DNA of 64,000 nucleotides, taken from the NCBI GenBank assembly GCA_039026235.1, contig JBCCMQ010000001.1, positions 186,001 to 250,000 of the forward strand. Direction: 5' to 3'. Below are positions 36,007-44,784 of this stretch, piece after piece (position 1 is the first letter of the stretch; each line of letters starts with the position of its first letter). The stretch is from JBCCMQ01 sp039026235 (lineage in GTDB: Bacteria; Pseudomonadota; Alphaproteobacteria; Rhodobacterales; Rhodobacteraceae). Under the pieces are notes generated by a model. It did no database searches. It had not been told where the DNA came from and worked only from the letters and a program-made list of their open reading frames with translations. The position numbers were made by a program, and so were the translations under genes.

Positions 36007-36751
36007 TCACCGATGTTCCGGATTCTCGAAATCGAACCGGCGGCCCGCATCCCATTCTGAACGCTGGTTGCCATGTGCCGGTATGCCGCCCGCATCCTTG
36101 ATCATCCGCGCCATGTGCAAAAGGTTCCATGTCATGAAGGTCGCGTTGCGGTTGGTAAAATCGTTCTGTGGCCCGCCTGAACCGTCATCCATGTAAGACG
36201 GCCCCGGTCCGGCCTCGCCCAGCCAGGCGGCATCGGCCTGAGGCGGGATCACATAGCCTAGATACTGCAGGGAATAGAGAATGTTCATCGCGCAATGCTT
36301 GGCGCCGTCCTCGTTGCCGGTGATCATGCAGCCGCCGACGCGGCCGTAATAGGCATACTGCCCCGCATCGTTCAGCAGATGGGAATTCCCGTAAAGCCGC
36401 TCGATCACCTTGGTGCAGACAGACGATTTTTCGCCTAGCCAGATCGGCGATAGCAACACAAGAATATCAGCGGTTTTGACTTTCTCGAAAATCTTTGGCC
36501 AGGCATCTTCGTCCCAACTGTGCTCACGCATATCTGGCATCACGCCATTGGCAATCGGATGATCCACAGCTCGGATCGTCTCAAAGGTGACGCGGTTCGT
36601 CTCCATGATCGCCTGAGGAATACGCGCAAGTCCGTGTGTGTGACAGGCCGGGCGATCGCTTCAAGGTGCAATTGATAAACAGAGCATTGAGGTCGCTAAA
36701 GTCCCAGTTGCTCGTCGAGCAATGCTCAAGTTGCTTTTCGTTCAAAACCAT
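36007..36751 (-). pseudogene. Flavodoxin-like gene with frameshift in a GT repeat
   Basis: The ATG at 36751, with GGAG upstream, opens a frame encoding MVLNEKQLEHCS, then NALFINCTLKRSPGLSHT. It then falls out of frame at GTGTGTGTG (36634-36642). The rest of the protein continues in the other frame (HGLARIPQAIMETNRV, then DILVLLSPIWLGEKSSVCTKVIERL). Restoring one GT unit joins the two exactly at the family's SHTxG site. Recent pseudogene, or phase-variable gene, or sequencing error. Confidence 0.8.
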
Positions 36752-36889
36752 TGGCTTTCTCCGTTTCCGTTGTCACGCAAACGCGACAGTAGTGAAATCA
36801 GATGCGACCTAAGCTCCTCGGGTTGCGCCGTGATCGGCTGATCGGATACTCAACTACAACGCCTGGAGATTGGCGGTCCAAGTGCGCGC

Positions 36890-37129
36890 ACGAGCCAAGC
36901 CAGACCAGAGCTCCATTCCCGCTGCCGATGACAAGGCGGCATGGGTGAATTTGCGCGCAAAAACTTGGTTCGGATGCTCCGCATAGCGCAAAGCTTCCTG
37001 CGTGATGATGCGCTGGCCGAAGACGCGGTGCAAAACGCTTTTGGGCCAGCGTTCTTCAGACTTGACCAATACGAGGGCGTGTTTCGTATCCGATCCTTTA
37101 TTGGTGCTTCCTTGAGGTTAAAACGCTGA
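36890..37129 (+). pseudogene. ECF sigma factor remnant (region 2)
   Basis: The frame at 36941-37129 encodes RMLRIAQSFLRDDALAEDA, VQNAFGPAFFRLDQYEG and FRIRSFIGASL. This is the sigma region 2 sequence of an ECF-type factor, and the protein ends where region 4 should follow. Just upstream, another frame encodes ADDKAAWVNL, the usual lead-in, so a frameshift near 36940 is likely. No region 4 was found. It cannot make a working sigma factor. Confidence 0.55.
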
Positions 37130-37240
37130 TTACCGTGCATAAACGAAGTGCGCTGAATGCCGGCACATCGATCAATCCGCTCCTCTCCGGGATCTGCACC
37201 TTTGGGATTGATTGGGGGGGTCGTGGCGGAGGGATTTAAG

Positions 37241-37389
37241 ATGAGAAAGAAATTCGAACCTCGGGCGGCTTCTGCCGAAGGTCTGTGAAGGACATTCGTC
37301 GCGGGATACGCAATCATCCTTCGGCGGAGGAGAAGATCCGCATCGTGCTTGAGGGGCTGCGCGACGAAGAGCGCAGCGGCGTTTTATGA
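37241..37389 (+). mobile_element. IS3-type transposase orfA remnant
   Basis: An ATG at 37241 after GGAGG opens MRKKFEPRAASAEG, and a shift at about 37285 leads to VKDIRRGIRNHPSAEEKIRI and VLEGLRDEERS, the N-terminal HTH of IS3-family OrfA. It breaks off at about 37375, directly against the toxin fragment. No orfB or terminal repeats were found. It probably marks the insertion or recombination that truncated the toxin gene. Confidence 0.65.
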
Positions 37390-38101
37390 GTTGCTGAACC
37401 CCGGAGCCACTCTCGAAATAGGCGTGGGCGGCGGTCCTGCAAAACAGCGCGCTTTACAGGATTTCATTGAAGCCGCTCGTGAAGCGTTCGCACGCGGAGA
37501 TTTACGGCTTCAGGAAGGCGAGATGGCACAAGGCTGGGTCGAAACCTTTCCGGAACTGACGGAGGATCGGCGCCGTTTGGGAGAACTACCCGGTTTCACT
37601 CCCGAGCGGATCGAGCAGTGGCTTGAAAGCTATCCCATTGAAGAGCTGGGCCTGCCGAACAACACTGGCTCGCCCATACTCAATGTTCCGACCGACAACA
37701 TCATTTCGACCCCGATCCCGGAAGAGACAGGGCCGAATATCGTAGAAGCTCGGCCTGAAAACACAACGACACCTGACGGCAACAGCATTCTCCCCCATGG
37801 TGGCAAGGGGGACGGACTAAAGTATGTTGCGCTCAAGGGCCACGATGTTGAGCAAGTCGACGATGTTATCGCCAATCCCCGTCCCGAGATGAGTGGTGTG
37901 GTTGAATGGCGCAACAGATTCAAAGGGCAGGATATGACGCTTTTAACAGGCCAAGTTGGCCATTGGGTTCTTTTGGACCCCAATGGTTACGTCTTTGCAG
38001 TGAGCAATCGTAATCTGCCCCTTAGGCATCAAGAGAATGACCCGGAAGACATCGTGCGTCCACTGGAGCGACCATGGAGACACGATTTGAAAAACTTTTA
38101 G
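37349..38101 (+). CDS. C-terminal fragment of a polymorphic toxin, E5-like RNase domain
   Basis: The 250-codon frame borrows its first 10 codons from the orfA remnant; toxin sequence begins near AAFYELLNPG. A helical pre-toxin region (25-85) and a Pro/Thr/Asn-rich linker (95-145) lead to the C-terminal domain. This has VEQVDDVIANP, then HWVLLDPNGYVFAVSNRN, the helix-then-sheet pattern of colicin E5-like BECR RNases. No start or signal suits it, so it may be silent. The next gene overlaps its end by 28 bases, as toxin and immunity genes do. Catalytic residues unproven. Confidence 0.55.
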   Translation: MRGCATKSAAAFYELLNPGATLEIGVGGGPAKQRALQDFIEAAREAFARGDLRLQEGEMAQGWVETFPELTEDRRRLGELPGFTPERIEQWLESYPIEELGLPNNTGSPILNVPTDNIISTPIPEETGPNIVEARPENTTTPDGNSILPHGGKGDGLKYVALKGHDVEQVDDVIANPRPEMSGVVEWRNRFKGQDMTLLTGQVGHWVLLDPNGYVFAVSNRNLPLRHQENDPEDIVRPLERPWRHDLKNF

Positions 38102-38403
38102 AACAGGCACAATCCGGGGCAGGCACGGAATGGATTTCCGAATCTGAGTTGCTGGAGTTCAACAAATATCTCGCTGCGCACGGGTATGGCGTTGCTAGAA
38201 TGGAGGTTGCTCGGGCAGCATGCGGGACCGTCAATCGAAACTTTAGCTACGGTGTTTTGCCAGCTCCCTTGGGCGAGGACCCGGAACGTTGGCTTAATCA
38301 CTTCGATCCAGTCCGATCCGCCGAGTATGTGCGCGAACAGGTTCAGTTTGCCAATGAGGACGGGGCACTGTTCGACTACAAGGTCTGGGCTGAGCAACCC
38401 TAA
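38074..38403 (+). CDS. Candidate immunity protein for the adjacent toxin
   Basis: A 109-residue soluble, acidic protein whose start overlaps the toxin frame by 28 bases. It starts METRFEKLLEQAQ and contains WISESELLEFNKYLAAHGYG. There is no signal or membrane helix. Position, size and acidity fit an immunity protein against a cationic RNase; no family is recognised. Confidence 0.6.
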   Translation: METRFEKLLEQAQSGAGTEWISESELLEFNKYLAAHGYGVARMEVARAACGTVNRNFSYGVLPAPLGEDPERWLNHFDPVRSAEYVREQVQFANEDGALFDYKVWAEQP

Positions 38404-38434
38404 ATGGAATGTCGGTAGTCCTCGTTACATAGTC

Positions 38435-38749
38435 ATGGCGAACACGCTTCTTAAATTCAGAGATAAGAAAATCCGCGTGAACCATCATGATTTGGCCGAA
38501 GTGCTGGCGATACTGAACCAAAGACTGGAAACAGCTTCCTCGGCCAGACAGGTGACTGAGCCTTGGCTGAGCCACATCCAAGAAGACCTCGGTTATGTGC
38601 TGCTCGACACAAGCCTGCTCGATGATCCCGGCGTTATCTCAGATTTCGAGATGGCACTGACCAAGCTGTCTTGTGATTTGCGAACGGGTAACATTTCTCC
38701 TGACACATCGCGTTGGAACAACCAGATGAAAGGTATTCGCGGGAAATAA
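38435..38749 (+). CDS. Small hypothetical protein after toxin/immunity pair
   Basis: A 104-residue soluble protein (MANTLLKFRDKKIRVNHHDL) with mostly helical sequence. The frame is open to 38186, but this ATG avoids overlap with the preceding gene. It could be a second immunity protein or an unrelated cassette gene. Not recognised. Confidence 0.55.
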   Translation: MANTLLKFRDKKIRVNHHDLAEVLAILNQRLETASSARQVTEPWLSHIQEDLGYVLLDTSLLDDPGVISDFEMALTKLSCDLRTGNISPDTSRWNNQMKGIRGK

Positions 38750-39109
38750 GCCTACTTGCAGCGCATGCAAGCAGTTACCCGAGATTTGTTTAGCGCGTTG
38801 TTGCTTTCAGGATGAAATCGGCGCGCATCCAATCATTCCAGCTTGCCCGAACTCATAGGTTTTTGTCACCGGCATAAACAACAGTTTCTAACACTGCCAA
38901 ATAGTTGAAACCTATTTTGGCGCAACTGCAGCGAAAGGGCGCTTTGTCCGCACAGCCGACATAAAGCGTAGGGTGCAAAATTCATGCATTGCGTTCCATC
39001 AGTACGGCCGGGGTGGATAAGGCTCGTCGCCGCGACCGATTGAGTTGGACAAAAAGGCAAACGAAGCAGAGGGTGCGGGTGTCCGCCTTGCCGAACACGG
39101 AGAAACGAA
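38750..39109. other. Intergenic region before aldehyde dehydrogenase operon
   Basis: 360 bases without recognised coding, RNA or repeat content. A 90-codon minus frame (38866-39138) has no features and runs into the next gene. It probably holds the promoter of the dehydrogenase operon. Confidence 0.4.
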
Positions 39110-40558
39110 ATGATCACAACGCCAGCACAGCAATTCATCGCAGGCGAGTGGGTCGCTGGCGCCGGGCCGCAAGAAAACAGTGTGAACCCGGCTAATCTTT
39201 CGGTTGTGGGTCAGTTTCATCCCGGGAGCAGGGCGCTCGCCGACCAGGCCGCAAGTGCCGCCCGCGCCGCTTTTTTCCAGACCGACTGGGCGGCATCGCC
39301 AAGGATACGTGCGCAGGCGATTTACGAAATCGCCGACCGGTTGGCCGCCGCAAAGGACGAAATCGCCGATCTGGTCGTTGCCGAGAATGGCAAGATTCGG
39401 GCCGAGGCGATTGGCGAAACCATGGGGGCGATTTCCGAGACACGTTACTACGCGGGGCTCGCACGGAATATCCGCGGCACAATGCAGGAAACCGCGCCCG
39501 GGAACATGTCGCTTTTCAACCGCGAAGCGGCGGGCGTTGCGGGCATTATTGTCCCCTGGAACGCGCCGGTGACGTTGCTCATGCGTTCGCTGGCCCCGGC
39601 GCTCGCGGCGGGCTGCACGGCGGTGATTAAGCCCGCGCAGCAAACGCCTCTGGTGCATGCCCGGCTCATGGAAGCAATCGTTTCTGCCCCATCGCTGCCG
39701 CCCGGGGTCGTCAATTCGGTCAATGAAGACGGAATTGCGGTGGGCCAGGCGATGACCGCATCGCCCGATATCGACGTTATCAGCTTCACCGGCTCGAGCC
39801 GCACAGGTCAGGCGATCATGGCGGCCGCTGCGCATACACTCAAAAGGGTCGGTCTGGAACTGGGCGGCAAGGCGCCGGCCGTGGTCTTTGAAGATGCCGA
39901 TCTGGATCTGGCCGTGCGCGAACTGACCCACGGCGCGCTGGCCATGTCAGGGCAGATCTGCGTTGCGGCCGCCCGTTTCCTTGTTCACAACAGCATCGCC
40001 GACGACTTCGAGAAGCGGGTCACCGCCGCCTTTCGCGCCGTCCGTACGGGGCCCGGTGACGATCCGACAAGCGATATGGGCAGCCTGATCGACGAAGAGA
40101 ACCGCGCCCGCGTTGAGGCTCTGATCGAGCAGGCGGGTGACGAGGGCGAGCTCATTCTGAAAGGAGCGCGCCAAGGTAAGGGGGCGTTCCTGACGCCAAC
40201 ACTTTATCGCATCGACGACATCGCCTCGCCGTTGGTGCAGGAAGAGCTCTTTGGCCCCATCGTCTCAGTCGAACGCTTCACGGACGAGGCGGAGGCGATC
40301 CACAAGGCCAACGCCACGCCCTACGGGCTGGCTGCTTCGGTGTTTTCTCAGAACGGCGCCCGGGCGATGCGCGCCGCGCGGGCGGTTCGGGCCGGGACGG
40401 TCTGGATCAATTCCCACCTGAGGCTTTTTGCCGAAGGTGAAACGGGGGGCTTCGGCAAGTCCGGGCTGGGACGCTTGCACGGGCCCGAAGGGCTGCACGA
40501 CTTCCTTGAGACCAAGCACATTTACATGGAGGCGGGAAAAGTTCCGCAAAACCCCTGA
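39110..40558 (+). CDS. NAD(P)-dependent aldehyde dehydrogenase
   Basis: A 482-residue ALDH. IVPWNAPVTLLMRSLAPALA is the nucleotide-binding segment, catalytic Glu is in ELGGKAPAVVFEDAD, and the catalytic Cys in SGQICVAAAR. Start after CGGAGAAACGAA. It is first in an operon with a flavoprotein hydroxylase and a CalA-like alcohol dehydrogenase, so an aromatic or phenylpropanoid aldehyde is the likely substrate. Confidence 0.92.
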   Translation: MITTPAQQFIAGEWVAGAGPQENSVNPANLSVVGQFHPGSRALADQAASAARAAFFQTDWAASPRIRAQAIYEIADRLAAAKDEIADLVVAENGKIRAEAIGETMGAISETRYYAGLARNIRGTMQETAPGNMSLFNREAAGVAGIIVPWNAPVTLLMRSLAPALAAGCTAVIKPAQQTPLVHARLMEAIVSAPSLPPGVVNSVNEDGIAVGQAMTASPDIDVISFTGSSRTGQAIMAAAAHTLKRVGLELGGKAPAVVFEDADLDLAVRELTHGALAMSGQICVAAARFLVHNSIADDFEKRVTAAFRAVRTGPGDDPTSDMGSLIDEENRARVEALIEQAGDEGELILKGARQGKGAFLTPTLYRIDDIASPLVQEELFGPIVSVERFTDEAEAIHKANATPYGLAASVFSQNGARAMRAARAVRAGTVWINSHLRLFAEGETGGFGKSGLGRLHGPEGLHDFLETKHIYMEAGKVPQNP

Positions 40559-42168
40559 TGCATCCGGCGCCTGAGTTTGATGTTGTCATCAACGGCGGCG
40601 GGCCGGTGGGCATGGGGCTTGCGATCGAACTGGGCCAGCGCGGTGTGCGGGTCTGCGTGATCGAGCTCTATCCGGAACCACAACCAGTTCCCAAGGGCCA
40701 GAACCTGACCCAACGCACCGCAGAGCATTTCCGCGCTTGGGGCTGCGAAGCAGAGCTGCGTGCGGCGCACCCCCTGCCCAAGGACGCGGGCATAGGCGGT
40801 ATGACACTCTACCGGACGCTTTTGTCCGAGCACGCTCTGGATTGGTTCAACCGTGCCGCCGTCGGGGAATATTACTTTGGCAAGAACGCGCGTGTGCCGC
40901 AGTACAAATCCGAGGCGGTTCTGCGCGCCCGCGCGGCCGCACTCGACACCGTGATCCTGCGATACGGCTGGCAAGGCACCCGCCTTTCACAAGCCGAGGA
41001 TGGGGTGAGGTTAACCATCACCAACACCAAAATGGCGCAGACGGAAGAGGTTCGCGGCGCCTATCTGGTCGGAACCGACGGAAGCCGTTCCATGGTGCGC
41101 GAAGGGGCGGGCATCTCGGAAACACGCGCAGAACACGACCGGCTGATGGCGCTTTTGGTGTTCAACTCGACCGAATTGCACACACTGCTCAATCGGCACC
41201 CGGGAAAGGCCATCTACAAGGTTCTGCATCCTGACCTTCAGGGATACTGGACGTTTTTCGGCAGGGTCGATCACGGCAAAAGTTGGTTTTTCCATGCGCC
41301 AGTCCCGATGGGCACCACGGCGGATAATTTCGACTTCAGGGCCTTCCTGCATCGCGCCGTCGGTCAGGAGTTTGAATTTGAGCAGACCTATCTTGGCTTC
41401 TGGAACCTGCGCATCGCCTTGGCGGATCGCTATCGAAAGGGCCGCGTATTCATTGCTGGTGATGCCGCACATTCCCATCCGCCATATGGCGGCTATGGCA
41501 TCAACACGGGTCTCGAGGATGCGCGCAACCTTGGCTGGAAACTGTCGGCCACACTTCAGGGCTGGGGCGGGGCGGGGCTTTTGGACAGCTACACTGCCGA
41601 ACGCCGTCCTGTTTTTGCTTCGACCGCCCGGGATTTCATTGAGCGCTACATCGAAAAGGACCGGAAGTTTCTGAAAGAATTCAACCCCGACAAGGACGCC
41701 GCCGTTTTTGATCGGGCCTGGGCGGAAAGCCAAAGCGACACCTGGGATGTGGATCAATTTGAACCAAACTATGAAGGTTCGCCCATCGTTCCAGGCTCTT
41801 CAGGGACACCCAGCGCGCTGGGGCACCACAGCTTCTTGGCGCGCCCAGGGCATCTCCTGCCGCCGCCGGGACCCGGTGGAGACCATTCTATTGGCGATCT
41901 TCTTGGACCTGATCTGACGCTCCTTGCCGCTGATACGGCCTGTTTGGCGGCGTTTTCCGACGCCGCCGGGTCGCTTGGCGTTCCGCTGACCACGGTGGTG
42001 CTGCCAGCGGACTGGAAGACCGCTTATGGCACCGACCGTATCCTTTTGCGCCCGGACCGGTTCGTGGCCTGGGACGGGGCAGAAGACCTTCCGCCCGCTG
42101 ATATCATCGCGGCCAGTCTGGGCGGCGCCAATGCGCCGGTTACTGCCCACACCAGAGGCGGAAAATGA
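40558..42168 (+). CDS. FAD-dependent aromatic hydroxylase (PheA/MhpA-type)
   Basis: A 536-residue flavoprotein monooxygenase. The FAD Rossmann motif VVINGGGPVGMGLAIELG is at residues 9-26, and the second motif GRVFIAGDAAHSHPPYGG near 298 is followed by GLEDARNLGWKL. The C-terminal 130 residues are the thioredoxin-like lid of this group. ATG overlaps the ALDH stop by one base (TGATG). Probable substrate: a phenolic or hydroxylated aromatic. Confidence 0.88.
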   Translation: MHPAPEFDVVINGGGPVGMGLAIELGQRGVRVCVIELYPEPQPVPKGQNLTQRTAEHFRAWGCEAELRAAHPLPKDAGIGGMTLYRTLLSEHALDWFNRAAVGEYYFGKNARVPQYKSEAVLRARAAALDTVILRYGWQGTRLSQAEDGVRLTITNTKMAQTEEVRGAYLVGTDGSRSMVREGAGISETRAEHDRLMALLVFNSTELHTLLNRHPGKAIYKVLHPDLQGYWTFFGRVDHGKSWFFHAPVPMGTTADNFDFRAFLHRAVGQEFEFEQTYLGFWNLRIALADRYRKGRVFIAGDAAHSHPPYGGYGINTGLEDARNLGWKLSATLQGWGGAGLLDSYTAERRPVFASTARDFIERYIEKDRKFLKEFNPDKDAAVFDRAWAESQSDTWDVDQFEPNYEGSPIVPGSSGTPSALGHHSFLARPGHLLPPPGPGGDHSIGDLLGPDLTLLAADTACLAAFSDAAGSLGVPLTTVVLPADWKTAYGTDRILLRPDRFVAWDGAEDLPPADIIAASLGGANAPVTAHTRGGK

Positions 42169-42974
42169 CCGGAGCAGCGGCCGGTCCAAGGCGCGCAGTT
42201 GTCACCGGCGCGGCTTCGGGCATTGGCCGCGCCGTCGCCCGGGCGCTTCGGTCCTCGGGTCACGAAGTCATCGGTATCGATATCCATTGTCCCGGTGACG
42301 TCGCGGACCACTGGATCGCGCTCGACCTCGACGACCCGGGCGCGGTGCTGCCGGCCCTGGGGAAGCCCCTTGATGTCCTGGTCAACGCCGCCGGTCTGCC
42401 GCCCCGACCCGGCACAGAGGCACGTGTCCTGCGGGTCAACTTTCTCGCCCTTCGGCGGCTTACACTGCACATTCTGCCAGGGATGGCGCAGGGCGGCAGC
42501 ATCGTCAGTCTGGCTTCTAAGGCGGGCGCGCGGTGGCGTGAGAACATCGCGCAGGTCCGTCGCCTGATGGCAAAGGCTGACGACGCAAGTCTCGATCAGT
42601 TCGTGGCGGATGAAGGAATTGACCCGGTCCGTTCCTACGATCTTTCGAAAGAGGCGGTTGTTGCTTGGTCAAAGGCCATGACCGGCCCGCTGATTGACCG
42701 TGGGCTACGGATGAACTGCGTCAGCCCGGCAGCTGTAGACACCTCCATCCTCGATGACTTCACCGCGGCCTTTGGTGCGCGGGCCACCCGCGGCATCGAA
42801 CTTACACGCCGTTCCGGCCGCGCCGAAGAGGTTGCTGAGGTCGTGGCCTTCCTCGCCGACCCGGCATCGGGCTGGGTGCGTGGCTGCAATATCGAGGCGG
42901 ATGGCGGGCTGACGGCGCAGTTGGAATGCGAGGCGATCATCTGCGACGGTGAGGGAAAGGGCCAAAAGCGGTGA
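42165..42974 (+). CDS. Short-chain dehydrogenase, coniferyl-alcohol dehydrogenase-like
   Basis: A 269-residue SDR. The glycine motif VTGAASGIGRA is at residues 13-23. NAAGLPP, SLASKAGARW, and the catalytic YDLSKEAV follow. The layout with VNFLALRRLTLHILPGM, RMNCVSPAAVDTSILDDF and GCNIEADGGL resembles CalA of phenylpropanoid degradation. The start overlaps the hydroxylase stop by 4 bases. Substrate inferred. Confidence 0.85.
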   Translation: MTGAAAGPRRAVVTGAASGIGRAVARALRSSGHEVIGIDIHCPGDVADHWIALDLDDPGAVLPALGKPLDVLVNAAGLPPRPGTEARVLRVNFLALRRLTLHILPGMAQGGSIVSLASKAGARWRENIAQVRRLMAKADDASLDQFVADEGIDPVRSYDLSKEAVVAWSKAMTGPLIDRGLRMNCVSPAAVDTSILDDFTAAFGARATRGIELTRRSGRAEEVAEVVAFLADPASGWVRGCNIEADGGLTAQLECEAIICDGEGKGQKR

Positions 42975-43018
42975 AGCCCATGAGTGGCCGGGTGACGGGC
43001 TGACGGTGGCGGATCGGC

Positions 43019-43433
43019 ATGGACGCCGCGCCGGATCCCACGGCGGATGCCCTGCGCCCAATCGTGGCCCGAAAGCGTCGTTGCATTCACTTTGACAACC
43101 TGACGGTTCTTGGCGGGTCGGTCCCGGCGCTTGACCGCAATGGGCTGGCCGAAAAACTGGTTCGGCGGCGGCGCGGCAGATCCAGTTTTGAGTTAAATGG
43201 CCGACTGGTACGCGGTCTGGAAGCGGCCGGGTGCAAGGTTCAGACAATTCTGGCGCGGGTCCTTTGGCAAAGCGCAACACCCGGGCCTTGGCACAGTTCT
43301 GTCGCGACAGATGCCGGACGGCAGTCTCGTAGCGCTTTACTGTGTTCGGCAAGAACACGTCGATCCGTCGCATATCAATGCTGGGAACTGGCTTGCGGCG
43401 ACCTTTCTCACCTCAGTTCTTTCGCCACCGTGA
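43019..43433 (+). pseudogene. Arylamine N-acetyltransferase remnant
   Basis: IHFDNLTVLGGSVPALDRN, then AEKLVRRRRGRSSFELNGRL and VQTILARVLW, match the NAT N-terminal domain. The catalytic Cys of the RGGxCxE motif is replaced: here RGRSSFE. A second frame, 43197-43433, contains QEHVDPSHINAGNWLAATF, resembling the NAT beta-domain. A large internal segment and the C-terminus are missing. Non-functional. Confidence 0.7.
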
Positions 43434-43703
43434 AAGGCCGCAACGGGCGAAGTCGGCGGGCGTCGCGCAACTGAGAAGCGGCGCTAAAGCAGGGTCGAAG
43501 ACTGCGATTTGATCGAAGACAAGATGCTGAACACTGTCGCCGCCGTGACTGCCTTTCTGTCGTACGACTTTGGCATTTCGGTGGGCACGGCATGGCGCCG
43601 GGCGGTTGCGCAGGTACTTGGCCACGTGTGCGCAAGGGCAGATCACTGTGAAACGATAGCAATGGAGCCGATAGGGTCCGATTAAGGCCTGGTTCAAAAC
43701 GTT

Positions 43704-43946
43704 TCAGCCGAAGTCACCGCCTCCGCCGCTTCCGAACCAGCTGACATCGTTCTTGTTGACCTTGGGCTTGTATAAAATCAGCGCGAGGGCGGCCATAACG
43801 GCAATGATGGCGGAAAATGACAATTCAACCCATGCCCCTGAACGGAAATTCACATAGGCCTTGACCGAAAAGTACAAGGCGGCGCCGATGCAGGTAAGGA
43901 CATAGAATATCCGTCCTGCCTGGGAGGGGGATTTCTTTGCTGACAT
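43704..43946 (-). CDS. Small two-helix membrane protein
   Basis: An 80-residue protein with two membrane helices (about 13-33 and 44-62) and a Gly-rich C-terminus (SGGGGDFG). The ATG at 43946 begins MSAKKSPSQAGR; a longer frame starts at 44021. No ribosome site is obvious. Function unknown. Confidence 0.55.
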   Translation of the reverse strand: MSAKKSPSQAGRIFYVLTCIGAALYFSVKAYVNFRSGAWVELSFSAIIAVMAALALILYKPKVNKNDVSWFGSGGGGDFG

Positions 43947-44157
43947 ATCACGCGCATAGCGGCCAAATAAGCATAATTGTGGCTCAGCACGCGCAGTCGA
44001 TTTTGTCATGCTTGTTTGCAAGTCTTCAGCGGCGGCGGCAGCGTGCTGTTGCCCTATCCAATTCGTTGCCGCCGGACCCAGTTGGTCGCAGCGCTACAGA
44101 CAATCAAAGGGCGCAGGCAACATGGGTGCGGCCTTTGGTGTTCGCGCCAACGAAGCG

Positions 44158-44784
44158 TCAGTTGGACCTGCGACGGGCCAAGGCCAAGGCGCCAAGCCCC
44201 GTCAGCAGAAGCATACTACCGGCGGGCAATGGTATTGGTGCCAGCTCCAGCGACGTGAGTGTGTAGTTGACCCTCTCACGGGCTCCGTTCTCGCCAGTCA
44301 CGTTTCCAATAAAGCCCATCTGGGTGAGTTCAAATTCCGACAAAGCGGGCAGCGGTGGAAACCCGGTGTCTCCGATTATGTTCTCGTCGAGGTCCCTGAG
44401 GGTGAAGAAAATCTGGCTGACGACTTCCCCGGTGGTATCCGGCAGGATTGTCCTCAAGGTGTATCCGTCAAAGTTGAATTGGGAGTTCTGCAGAACGGTA
44501 TCGGTAAACGGCAGCACGCCGGACAGGTCCATCTGGTCGATACTAATGGTCCCCGGGGCGTAAGTCCGGCGCACCGCGTCGCCGGCAAGAAAGGTGTCGT
44601 CCAAAGTAAAACTGCCGGTCAGCGTTGTTCCGATCAAAGCCTCTGCCGTATCGGCAATTGTTGAGACGCTGTCGTCATCCGCAGTTCCAAACTGGTACTC
44701 TGCAGAGAAGTTGTAGGTCAAAGTTGCGGCGTAGACCGGTGACGCTAAAACGGCTGCCAATGCAGCGAACGCTTGTAATTTCAT
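44158..44784 (-). CDS. VPLPA-CTERM sorting domain protein
   Basis: A 208-residue secreted protein. Signal peptide 1-19; the mature part is Thr/Asp-rich beta structure. The end is the tripartite VPLPA-CTERM signal: IPLPAG, a hydrophobic helix, and RRRSN. Such proteins are processed by an exosortase and usually go to the envelope or to exopolysaccharide. No exosortase is in this window. A GGAAGGA site precedes the ATG. Confidence 0.9.
   Translation of the reverse strand: MKLQAFAALAAVLASPVYAATLTYNFSAEYQFGTADDDSVSTIADTAEALIGTTLTGSFTLDDTFLAGDAVRRTYAPGTISIDQMDLSGVLPFTDTVLQNSQFNFDGYTLRTILPDTTGEVVSQIFFTLRDLDENIIGDTGFPPLPALSEFELTQMGFIGNVTGENGARERVNYTLTSLELAPIPLPAGSMLLLTGLGALALARRRSN

Noticed and set aside
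42705..43373. 222-codon minus-strand frame over the SDR end and NAT remnant
   Set aside because: Composition typical of a shadow frame; plus-strand evidence is stronger.
43513..43685. 54-codon plus-strand frame starting MLNTVAAVTAFLSYDFG
   Set aside because: Looks mildly protein-like but no start site, homology or neighbour support; left unannotated.
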